A stretch of 7,663 nucleotides of DNA from positions 2,227 through 9,889 of the forward strand of contig JAMWZF010000042.1 in the NCBI GenBank assembly GCA_024304875.1, given 5' to 3'. Shown in pieces: positions 1 to 5,374 of the stretch. The notes under the pieces are model-generated. The model had not been told where the DNA came from and did no database searches. It saw only the letters and a program-made list of their open reading frames with translations. This DNA comes from Paracoccaceae bacterium. GTDB taxonomy: Bacteria; Pseudomonadota; Alphaproteobacteria; Rhodobacterales; Rhodobacteraceae. A program made the translations under genes and the position numbers. How positions within the stretch are numbered: position 1 is the first letter of the stretch; the number at the start of each line of letters is the position of its first letter.

Positions 1-1
1 C

Positions 2-181
2 CGCCAGAATCCGGTCGAGCCGATCTACCTCGACGGCGAGGTGGTGGTCGGTGCCGGCCTTCCCGACGGCATCGATACCTACGAGCTGCCCACCGTCGAA
101 GGCTACCGCTACGTGAACGTGAACGGTGTGCCGGTGATCGTGGACAACGAGAGCGGTGTCATCGTCGAAATCGTTCGGTAA
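2..181 (+). CDS. DUF1236 domain protein, C-terminal fragment (5' end outside window)
   Basis: Open from the window edge to a TAA at 179-181, giving 59 residues with no start visible. The fragment ends in a repeated beta-strand pattern that includes YRYVNVNGVPVIVD and a final IVEIVR. This is the usual ending of DUF1236 proteins, small exported proteins common in alphaproteobacteria, often with a similar YRY-VNG-PVLVD tail and sometimes with SH3 or low-complexity regions before it. The function of the family is not established, and a cell-envelope or periplasmic location is only inferred from its relatives. A strong terminator begins 27 bases after the stop, so this is the last gene of its transcript. 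Identification rests on the tail alone. The signal peptide and any upstream domain are not in view. Confidence 0.7.
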   Translation, partial: RQNPVEPIYLDGEVVVGAGLPDGIDTYELPTVEGYRYVNVNGVPVIVDNESGVIVEIVR

Positions 182-207
182 CCATTTCGGAAGTGTACTC
201 CGAGGAG

Positions 208-240
208 CCCCGGCACCGGCCATGCGGTGCCGGGGTTTTT
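208..240 (+). terminator. Rho-independent terminator after the DUF1236 gene
   Basis: A 10-bp perfect stem, CCCCGGCACC (208-217) with GGTGCCGGGG (226-235), extends by one more G-C pair around a 6-base loop. Five T residues follow directly (236-240). This is the textbook intrinsic terminator form. It reads on the plus strand, 27 bases after the stop codon at 181. Confidence 0.93.
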
Positions 241-441
241 CATGTCCGAGGGCGGGTGGCGCCCCTCGGATCAGGCGTCAGGTTCACCATTGCCAGCCGA
301 ATATGGCGGGTGTGTCGCCGTCTCTGGCAACGGCCCTCTAAGAATTTTACAGGCGCGGTAAGAAACGCCCTGCTGACCCTGCAATTTCAACGGCTTGTCC
401 GGTCGGTTCGTTAACAGCCCTAAAAATCTTAGAACCTGCCC
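241..441. other. Intergenic spacer between two facing terminators
   Basis: No convincing gene is present. The short open frames here have no ribosome binding site and no recognisable protein features. The stretch is more AT-rich in its right half (about 338-432) than the coding DNA. It holds a nested inverted repeat at 290-330 (TTGCCAG with CTGGCAA, plus an inner GGCG/CGCC pair) and an imperfect inverted repeat of CTAAGAATTTT (338-348) with AAAAATCTTAG (422-432). Neither has an obvious role. Genes on both sides point into the spacer, so no promoter is expected for them here. Confidence 0.6.
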
Positions 442-483
442 AAAAAGCGGGCGAACGCCTCTCTCGGCGCCGGGGCCGCCCGC
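442..483 (-). terminator. Rho-independent terminator of the molybdenum hydroxylase operon
   Basis: Read on the minus strand, a 7-bp GC stem (477-483 with 447-453, GCGGGCG/CGCCCGC) encloses a smaller CGCC/GGCG hairpin (456-459 with 466-469). Five T residues follow (plus-strand A at 442-446). It starts about 17 bases after the stop codon of the cytochrome gene at 500-502, so it likely ends the three-gene transcript. Confidence 0.75.
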
Positions 484-499
484 CACGGGCCATTAACCT

Positions 500-1120
500 T
501 CATTCGGGGCAAGGCATCCCGGCCGCGACCCAGGCCGCCGTGTCGTCCAGATGCGCCTGCAGATCCCCCGGTGCCGGCTCGCGCCCCGCTCCGGGATCTA
601 AGCCCCAGGTGATAAAGCCCTGCTCCTCGGCGTCGTGGGTGATGTGCTCGATCAGCGCCGGGCCGTCCCGTCCGCCGTTGCGCTCCGGGTCGCGGAGCTG
701 GGTGCAGATCGCGGGGCCCGGGACGTCGAACCAGACGAACTCTGGCGGGGCGAGTCGCCAGTCCATGCCCGCATGGGGCGCGGCGTGAGGGACCTCGTTG
801 GGCAGTGTGCTCGTGACGTGGCAGGACTGGCACGGCAGCAATTCCGCCCCGATCCGGCTCTCTCCTCCTTGTATGTTCATGCCGTGGGGCACCGCCGTCT
901 CGAACTCCGGCCCCGACCACATCGGCGGCGCCCCCGACTCGACATGGCAGTTGACGCAGCGCGGATGGGTCAACACGGCCTCGATCCGGGCCCAGGCCTC
1001 CAGGCCCTCGGCCTCCGACACCGATCCGTCGGCGAAGGCGGGAACGGTCAGCCCGCCCGGACCCTCGGCCAGGGCGGCGCCGGCGAGGACCACCAGCGGC
1101 AGAAGTCGCAGCAGCCGCAT
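500..1120 (-). CDS. Periplasmic c-type cytochrome-like subunit with two CxxCH motifs, linked to the molybdenum hydroxylase
   Basis: A 206-residue protein that probably takes electrons from the molybdenum hydroxylase encoded just upstream. The N-terminus, MRLLRLLPLVVLAGAALA, is a Sec signal peptide with an ALA cleavage site after residue 18. Two haem-attachment motifs follow, CVNCH (55-59) and CQSCH (97-101). Histidines 79, 112, 116, 159 and 162 could supply distal ligands; Cys139 and Cys204 could form a disulfide. The spaced pattern HPRCVNCH, HGMN, CQSCH, LAPPE, ICTQLRDP-NGGR and WGLDPG-GR resembles small proteins that I recall being annotated as isoquinoline 1-oxidoreductase subunits; that is memory, not a search. 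The ATG overlaps the stop of the preceding gene as TGATG, which fixes this start and suggests translational coupling. The frame is open further upstream, but that part lies inside the preceding gene. Haem loading is inferred from the motifs. Confidence 0.85.
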   Translation of the reverse strand: MRLLRLLPLVVLAGAALAEGPGGLTVPAFADGSVSEAEGLEAWARIEAVLTHPRCVNCHVESGAPPMWSGPEFETAVPHGMNIQGGESRIGAELLPCQSCHVTSTLPNEVPHAAPHAGMDWRLAPPEFVWFDVPGPAICTQLRDPERNGGRDGPALIEHITHDAEEQGFITWGLDPGAGREPAPGDLQAHLDDTAAWVAAGMPCPE

Positions 1121-3360
1121 CAGACGAACCTCACGTGCTTGTCGAAGGGCATCTCGCGCAGGCGTTGTCCCGTCGCGTCGAAGATGGCGGCGGCAAGGGC
1201 CGGGGCGGCAGGGGGCACCGGCGGCTCGCCCACGCCCTTCGCGCCCAACGCCGCGCCGACATTGCGCACGAATATCTCGGGGCACTGGTTGAGCCGCATC
1301 CCCGCGTGGGCATGGTAGTTCGACTGCTGCGCCACGCCGCCGGCATAGGTGATCTGGCAGTTCATCGCGTGGCCGAGGCCCCAGACCACGCCGCCCTGCA
1401 CCTGGTTCTCGAAGGTCACGGGGTCGACCACTGTGCCGACGTCCACCGCCACATGCACCCGGTCGATGCGGATGCCGGCCTCCGTGGCCGTCACCTCGAC
1501 CACCTCGGCCACCGGCACGCCGAAGCTCTCGACGAAGGCCAGCCCCCGGCCGCGACCCGGCCCGGGGTCCGTGCCCCAGTCCGACATGTCCGCCACGGAC
1601 TCGAGCACGCCCCGCGCGAGGTCCCAGTCGCACAGGCGCAGGCGCTCCTCCAGCGGGTCGGCCCCGGCGGCGTGGATCAGCTCGTCCAGGAAGGCCGAGG
1701 CGAAGAACCCCTGGGACGAGGCCCCCACCGAGCGCCAGGACGACACCGGCGCAAGGCCCGGCACCGCGTAGGCGCGGTAGCGGAAATGCGGGATGGCGAA
1801 GGGCTGGTTCCAGCCGCCCGCCGCGATCTGCAGGTCCGGGCCGGGCGCCGAGAGGCCCATCCGCGACACCTGCGAGCGCATCGGGCTGACGTTCGCCACC
1901 GACAGGTCCAGCGCCTGCACCCGTCCGTCAGCGACGGCTCCCCGCCCGCGGGCCATGCCGATCTGGCGCGGGTAGTCCTGAGCGAAATCCTCTTCCCGGG
2001 TGTAGGTCAGCTTCACGGGCGTGCCGCGCATGGCGTTGGCGATCTCGGCGCAAAGGCGGACGTTGTCCCACTCCAGCCGGTGCCCGAAGCTGCCGCCGGC
2101 ATATTGCTGGTGATAGCGCACCTGGTCGGCGGAATGGCCCGTGACCCCGGCAACCTGCCGGGCGACGAAGGACTGGAACTGGTGCGAGACCCAGATGTCC
2201 ACCGCCTCGTCCGTCACCAGCGCCACCGCGTTCAGCGGCTCCAGCGGCTGGTGCGCGACGTAGGGCGCGCGGTACTCCGCCTCGATGACCTCGGCCCCGC
2301 CCAGCGCGGTCACCACGTCGCCGTCCGCGCGCCAGGTGGCGTCCAGGAAATCGGGGTCGAAGGCGGCTTCGACCGCGGCCCAGTGGTCCGCCTGCTCGGC
2401 GGGGTAGGGCGCGTCTGCCCAGTCGATCTCGATCGCCTCCACCGCGCGGAAGGCCCGCCAGGTGTTGTTCGCCACCACCGCGATGCCGCCCGTGACCTCG
2501 ACGACCTCGATGACGCCGGGCATGGCCCGGGCCGCCTCGGCGTCGAAGCGGCGCATGCCGTCGCCCCGGCGGGGGTTGGTGCGGACGGCGGCGTGGACCA
2601 TGCCCTCAAGCCTGAGGTCGATGCCGTAGGCCTGGGTGCCGGTGGATTTCGCGACGATGTCCAGCCGCTGCATCGGCTGGCCGATCAGGCGCCACTCGGA
2701 GGGATCGCGAAGCGGGACGTCCGTCACCGGGGCGATCGCCGCCGCGGCGCCCGCCAGCCCGGTATAGGGGACCCGCGTTCCGTCCGGCAGGATCACCGCG
2801 CCGGCCTCGGTCGCAAGGTCGGCCACCGCCAGCCCGTGCACCTGCGCCGCCGCCGCCTTCAGCGTCTCGCGCGCCGTCGCGCCAGCCTGCCGCAGCTTGT
2901 CGAAACTGTCCGGGACCGAGGAGGACCCGCCGGTCCCCATCAGCCCGATCAGCTTGGTGATGCCGGCAAAGACGTGGCGGGCCGCCTCGGCGCGGAAGCG
3001 ATCGTCGTTCGACCGGAAGGGCGCCATCTCCCCGCCCATCGCCGTGTTGTAGTAGGCCGGGGCAGGGGGGCCGGGGTCGACGGTGAACTGGCCGAGGGCC
3101 AGGTCCATCTCCTCGGCGATCAGGGCGGCCTGCATGTGGTAGGCCCCCTGGCCGAGGTCGGTATGCGGGGTGATCAGGGTGATCCCCTCGCCGGTGATCT
3201 TGACCCAGGGGGTCAGGGCGGCCTCACCCGCGCCGAGATCGTCCCGCAGCGGGTTCGCGGGGTCGGTCAGCAGACGGTAGGCACCGAAGGCGACGCCCCC
3301 CGCGATGGCCGCCGAGCCGACGAGCAAGGTGCGGCGGGTGATGGTGCGGACGCGTCCCAT
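1120..3360 (-). CDS. Xanthine dehydrogenase-family molybdopterin-binding subunit (isoquinoline 1-oxidoreductase beta-like), Tat-exported
   Basis: The 746-residue catalytic subunit of a molybdenum hydroxylase, which inserts oxygen from water next to a nitrogen or at an aldehyde carbon. The N-terminus carries a twin-arginine signal, TRRTLLVG (residues 8-15), before a hydrophobic stretch, so the folded, cofactor-loaded enzyme should be exported. Family signatures appear in order: GQGAYHMQ (71-77), an aldehyde oxidase a/b-hammerhead-like segment (about 240-315), APYVAHQPLEPLNA (365-378), the cofactor-loop-like GGSFGHR (422-428), and GVGEPPVPP (709-717), whose Glu712 matches the catalytic glutamate of the family. 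Length fits IorB-type subunits. A GGGAGG-type ribosome site lies 6-7 bases before the ATG. The gene begins one base after the iron-sulfur subunit gene ends and overlaps the cytochrome gene by one base. The substrate is unknown: isoquinoline, nicotinate, quinoline and aldehyde oxidisers share this fold. Confidence 0.93.
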   Translation of the reverse strand: MGRVRTITRRTLLVGSAAIAGGVAFGAYRLLTDPANPLRDDLGAGEAALTPWVKITGEGITLITPHTDLGQGAYHMQAALIAEEMDLALGQFTVDPGPPAPAYYNTAMGGEMAPFRSNDDRFRAEAARHVFAGITKLIGLMGTGGSSSVPDSFDKLRQAGATARETLKAAAAQVHGLAVADLATEAGAVILPDGTRVPYTGLAGAAAAIAPVTDVPLRDPSEWRLIGQPMQRLDIVAKSTGTQAYGIDLRLEGMVHAAVRTNPRRGDGMRRFDAEAARAMPGVIEVVEVTGGIAVVANNTWRAFRAVEAIEIDWADAPYPAEQADHWAAVEAAFDPDFLDATWRADGDVVTALGGAEVIEAEYRAPYVAHQPLEPLNAVALVTDEAVDIWVSHQFQSFVARQVAGVTGHSADQVRYHQQYAGGSFGHRLEWDNVRLCAEIANAMRGTPVKLTYTREEDFAQDYPRQIGMARGRGAVADGRVQALDLSVANVSPMRSQVSRMGLSAPGPDLQIAAGGWNQPFAIPHFRYRAYAVPGLAPVSSWRSVGASSQGFFASAFLDELIHAAGADPLEERLRLCDWDLARGVLESVADMSDWGTDPGPGRGRGLAFVESFGVPVAEVVEVTATEAGIRIDRVHVAVDVGTVVDPVTFENQVQGGVVWGLGHAMNCQITYAGGVAQQSNYHAHAGMRLNQCPEIFVRNVGAALGAKGVGEPPVPPAAPALAAAIFDATGQRLREMPFDKHVRFV

Positions 3361-3361
3361 C

Positions 3362-3823
3362 TCAGGCCTCCCGCAGCTTGGTGGCGGCGGCGTGGACGGC
3401 GGCGCGGATGCGCGGGTAGGTCCCGCAGCGGCAGAGGTTGCCGGACATCACCGCGTCGATCTCCTCGTCCGTCGGGGTCGGGTTGCTCTTGAGCAGCCAG
3501 GCCGCCTGCATGATCTGGCCAGACTGGCAGTAGCCGCACTGGGCGACCTGCGCCTCGATCCAGGCCTGCTGGACGGCGTGGGGCGCATCGGGCGTGCCGA
3601 GGCCCTCGATGGTCACGATCTCGGCCCCCTCGGCCGCCCCGGCGGGCAGCTGGCAGGACCGGACGGCCAGGCCGTCCACATGCACCGTGCAGGCGCCGCA
3701 CTGGGCGACGCCGCAGCCGTATTTCGTCCCCGTCAGGCCCAGCTCGTCCCGCAGGACCCACAGCAGCGGCATGTCCGGCTCGACCTCGGCCTCCCGCGTC
3801 TGGCCGTTGACCGTGAATTGCAT
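3362..3823 (-). CDS. [2Fe-2S] subunit of the molybdenum hydroxylase (isoquinoline 1-oxidoreductase alpha-like)
   Basis: A 153-residue electron-transfer subunit with two [2Fe-2S] domains. The N-terminal plant-ferredoxin-like cluster uses Cys37, Cys42, Cys45 and Cys57 (GCGVAQCGACTVHVDG region). The C-terminal helical cluster uses Cys96, Cys99, Cys131 and Cys133 (QCGYCQSGQIMQA and NLCRCGTYPRIR). All eight cysteines are present and the length is normal. There is no signal peptide, so it probably crosses the membrane bound to the Tat-exported large subunit. The start at MQFTVNG is chosen because GAGAGG sits 6-7 bases upstream and homologues begin this way. The frame stays open upstream to about 4093, but that extension runs through the operator region and into the divergent regulator gene. 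It is the first gene of the operon, and no FAD-binding subunit gene is present. Confidence 0.95.
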   Translation of the reverse strand: MQFTVNGQTREAEVEPDMPLLWVLRDELGLTGTKYGCGVAQCGACTVHVDGLAVRSCQLPAGAAEGAEIVTIEGLGTPDAPHAVQQAWIEAQVAQCGYCQSGQIMQAAWLLKSNPTPTDEEIDAVMSGNLCRCGTYPRIRAAVHAAATKLREA

Positions 3824-3870
3824 GGGCGCACCTCTCCCTCGGTGGAAAACGGGCCGCGGACCGGGCCGGA

Positions 3871-3888
3871 TTACACTGGCGAGTTTAC
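3871..3888. promoter_or_regulatory. TetR operator-like site, copy 1 (imperfect)
   Basis: TTACACTGGCGAGTTTAC. Its right half, GCGAGTTTAC, is identical to the right half of copy 2, and its left half is degenerate. Its centre lies 34 bp, close to three helical turns, from that of copy 2, so two repressor dimers could sit on the same DNA face. It lies in the gap between the TetR gene and the operon it diverges from. Confidence 0.5.
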
Positions 3889-3909
3889 TTGAGCGCCGCC
3901 AGAAGTAAA
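3882..3909 (-). promoter_or_regulatory. Candidate promoter of the hydroxylase operon
   Basis: On the minus strand, TTTACT (plus 3904-3909) and TAAACT (plus 3882-3887) are separated by 16 bases and match the -35 and -10 consensus at four of six positions each. Each hexamer lies inside one of the two operator copies, so a bound repressor would cover both. A second possible -10, TGTAAT (plus 3870-3875), matches five of six but has no good -35 at the right spacing. Inferred from pattern only. Confidence 0.35.
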
Positions 3910-3922
3910 CCCGCGAGTTTAC
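3905..3922. promoter_or_regulatory. TetR operator-like site, copy 2 (near-perfect palindrome)
   Basis: GTAAACCCGCGAGTTTAC pairs symmetrically at 16 of 18 positions: GTAAAC against GTTTAC, with a CGCG centre and one mismatched pair. Size and symmetry are typical of TetR/AcrR-family operators. It lies 46 bases before the TetR start codon and about 80 bases before the start of the divergent operon, well placed for control of both. No binding data can be seen from sequence. Confidence 0.7.
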
Positions 3923-3968
3923 ACCGTTCCTGCCACGTCGTAAGCATGGTCGGGAGACAGGGAACCGC

Positions 3969-4574
3969 ATGGCCCGATCGGACGACAAGAGACAGGACAT
4001 CATCCGTGCCGCGATGGACGAGTTCCAGGCGCAGGGGTTCGATGGCGCCCGGATGGACAGGGTGGCAGAGCGCGCGGGCGTCTCCAAGCGCACGGTCTAC
4101 AACCATTTCGACAGCAAGGAGGCCCTGTTCGGCGCCATTTCCGAGATCGCCTTCGCGATGGTCGCCGAGGTCCGGGCGATCCCCTACGACTCCTCCCGGC
4201 CGCTCCGCCCGCAACTGGTCGAGCTGGGCCGCGCCGAGGGGCGGCTCCTCTCCAACCCCGAGTTCATGCGCCTCGCCCGTGTCGGCGTGGCCGAGATCCT
4301 GCGCAGCCCCGAAACGGCCGAGCGGCTTGGCCTCGGCGGGGCGCTGGCGGACACGCTCTATGTCGAGTTCTTCACCGCCGCGGCCGAGGCCGGCGCGATC
4401 CGGCCGGAGGCCCCGGCCCTCGCGGCCCGCCAGTTCATGCACATGATCAAGGGGCAGGCCTACTGGCCGGCGCTGTTTTCCGGGCAGGTCGTCGGGCCGG
4501 CGGATCTGGCGACCGTCATCGAGACGAGTGCCGATTCGATCCTCGCCGCCTTCGCGATGCCGGGGCACGGTTAG
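3969..4574 (+). CDS. TetR/AcrR-family transcriptional regulator
   Basis: A 201-residue cytoplasmic one-component regulator. The N-terminal DNA-binding domain is clear: DKRQDIIRAAMDEFQAQGF (6-24), then the helix-turn-helix at about 28-48 with VAERAGVSKRTVYNHF, and the usual SKEALF continuation. The C-terminal half (about 75-195) is the variable ligand-binding and dimerisation part. Its MRLARVGVAEILRSPETAERL segment resembles the AefR-like/TetR_C class, a moderate guess. The start has a purine-rich GGGAGACAGGGA stretch upstream. The gene is divergent from the molybdenum hydroxylase operon, and two operator-like repeats lie between them. The simplest reading is an autoregulated repressor of that operon, released by the substrate or a related compound. 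It could also influence the WrbA-like gene 114 bases downstream. The ligand is unknown. Confidence 0.93.
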   Translation: MARSDDKRQDIIRAAMDEFQAQGFDGARMDRVAERAGVSKRTVYNHFDSKEALFGAISEIAFAMVAEVRAIPYDSSRPLRPQLVELGRAEGRLLSNPEFMRLARVGVAEILRSPETAERLGLGGALADTLYVEFFTAAAEAGAIRPEAPALAARQFMHMIKGQAYWPALFSGQVVGPADLATVIETSADSILAAFAMPGHG

Positions 4575-4620
4575 GCCGCCATAGACCATTTCTGTGCGCA
4601 TGCGCGCTATATCGGCGCGG

Positions 4621-4644
4621 CGCGGCCCCTTCACTGCGGCCGCG
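4621..4644 (+). other. GC-rich hairpin in the leader of the WrbA-like gene
   Basis: CGCGGCC (4621-4627) and GGCCGCG (4638-4644) form a perfect 7-bp stem with a 10-base loop, in the 114-base gap after the TetR gene. No T run follows, so it is a weak terminator candidate at best. A GCGCATGCGC palindrome lies just upstream at 4596-4605. No convincing promoter could be placed in this gap, although TATAGG (4650-4655) is a possible -10. Confidence 0.35.
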
Positions 4645-4676
4645 GACAGTATAGGTGAGGCGGTGGAATTCTCATC

Positions 4677-4683
4677 AAGGAGG
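4677..4683 (+). promoter_or_regulatory. Strong ribosome binding site of the WrbA-like gene
   Basis: AAGGAGG is a full match to the anti-Shine-Dalgarno core and ends five bases before the ATG at 4689. It is the strongest site in the window. It fixes the start and suggests high translation. Confidence 0.85.
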
Positions 4684-4688
4684 CCCCC

Positions 4689-5282
4689 ATGCCCGCACCC
4701 AAGATCCTGATCACCTTCTACTCCACCTACGGCACGAACCAGACCGTCGCCGAGAAGGCGGCCGCCGCCGCCGAAGCGGCCGGCGCCGAGGTTCGCCTGC
4801 GCAAGATCCCCGAGACCGCGCCGAAAGAGGTCATCGCCGGCCAGGACGCCTGGAAGGCCCAGATCGAGCGCGCGTCGTCGATCGAAGAAGTCAGCCACGA
4901 CGACGTCAAATGGGCTGACGGCCTCTGGCTGTCCGCCCCGACCCGCTTCGGCGGCCAGACCAGCCAGGTCCGTGCCTGGATCGACACGCTCGGCCCGCTC
5001 TGGCAGTCGGGCGCCATGATCAACATGGCCGTCACCGCCACCACCTCGGCCCAGAACCCCAACGGCGGGGTCGAGCAGACGCTGGTGAACTTCTACACCG
5101 CCGCCATGCACTGGGGCGCGATCATCGTCGCGCCGGGCTACGGCAACGAGGTCAAGTTCGCCGACGGCGGCAACCCTTACGGCTTCTCGATGAAGGCCGA
5201 GGACATCACCGAGCACGGCAACGGCTCCATCGACTACCAGGCCAAGCGCCTGGTCGAGATCGCGGGCAAGCTCGCGGGCTGA
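4689..5282 (+). CDS. WrbA-like flavodoxin-fold NAD(P)H:quinone oxidoreductase
   Basis: A 197-residue cytoplasmic flavodoxin-fold protein, the usual size for the WrbA family. Such enzymes use FMN and NAD(P)H to reduce quinones by two electrons, avoiding semiquinone radicals. The phosphate-binding loop is FYSTYGTNQTVAEK (10-23). The second FMN contact, SAPTRFGGQTSQVRAWID (82-99), matches the family pattern PTRFG followed by a helix and a GPLW segment. HWGAIIVAPGYGN (141-153) and GGNPYGFS (160-167) match the late WrbA landmarks. The loop has YGTN where many WrbA proteins have YGH, so it may be a divergent branch rather than true WrbA. It follows the TetR gene on the same strand after 114 bases and has a very strong ribosome site, so it may have its own promoter. 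A long GC hairpin follows the stop. Link to the hydroxylase operon is unproven. Confidence 0.85.
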   Translation: MPAPKILITFYSTYGTNQTVAEKAAAAAEAAGAEVRLRKIPETAPKEVIAGQDAWKAQIERASSIEEVSHDDVKWADGLWLSAPTRFGGQTSQVRAWIDTLGPLWQSGAMINMAVTATTSAQNPNGGVEQTLVNFYTAAMHWGAIIVAPGYGNEVKFADGGNPYGFSMKAEDITEHGNGSIDYQAKRLVEIAGKLAG

Positions 5283-5291
5283 TGCTCCTCT

Positions 5292-5325
5292 CGGGCCGCG
5301 CGGGGGCAGACCTCCGCGTGGCTCG
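5292..5325 (+). terminator. Long GC hairpin after the WrbA-like gene, possible terminator without T run
   Basis: A 15-bp stem (5292-5306 with 5311-5325, including three G-U pairs) closes a four-base CAGA loop, ten bases after the stop codon. There is no T tract, so it may stabilise the mRNA 3' end or act together with Rho rather than as a standard intrinsic terminator. Confidence 0.5.
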
Positions 5326-5360
5326 CTCCGCAGGAATGTCGTGATCCGGGCCCGGCGTCC

Positions 5361-5369
5361 TGCTAGGCT
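5361..5369 (+). promoter_or_regulatory. Possible extended -10 directly before the DUF1801 start (leaderless transcript candidate)
   Basis: TGCTAGGCT holds TG-N-TAGGCT; the -10-like hexamer at 5364-5369 ends five bases before the ATG at 5375. If used, transcription would start at or next to the start codon. No Shine-Dalgarno-like purine stretch lies in the preceding 20 bases, which fits. No good -35 is visible. Confidence 0.3.
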
Positions 5370-5374
5370 CGGGC

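Noticed and set aside
1121..1633. Upstream extension of the cytochrome-like protein
   Set aside because: The extra part is an out-of-frame reading of the large-subunit gene. The internal ATG at 1120 begins an exact signal peptide and forms the TGATG junction.
1135..3492. A long plus-strand open frame of 785 codons across the molybdopterin subunit gene
   Set aside because: It is the antisense shadow of the large-subunit gene in GC-rich DNA. Its translation is dominated by R, G, H, A and V with no family motif, while the minus strand gives a full-length known enzyme.
3870..3925. Short direct repeats as a CRISPR or phage attachment site
   Set aside because: Only two copies of a 10-base unit in a divergent promoter next to a TetR gene. 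An operator explains them, and no integrase or cas gene is present.
3824..4093. Upstream extension of the [2Fe-2S] subunit
   Set aside because: It would cross the operators and the start of the divergent TetR gene. The ATG at 3823 has a ribosome site and gives the normal family length.
4582..4655. Sigma-70 promoter for the WrbA-like gene
   Set aside because: TATAGG and TATATC could be -10 elements, but spacings to any -35-like hexamer are 14 or 20 bases, too far from the optimum to claim.
3885..5216. A minus-strand open frame of 443 codons opposite the TetR and WrbA-like genes
   Set aside because: Low-complexity translation without motifs, running antisense to two well-recognised proteins and through the operator region.
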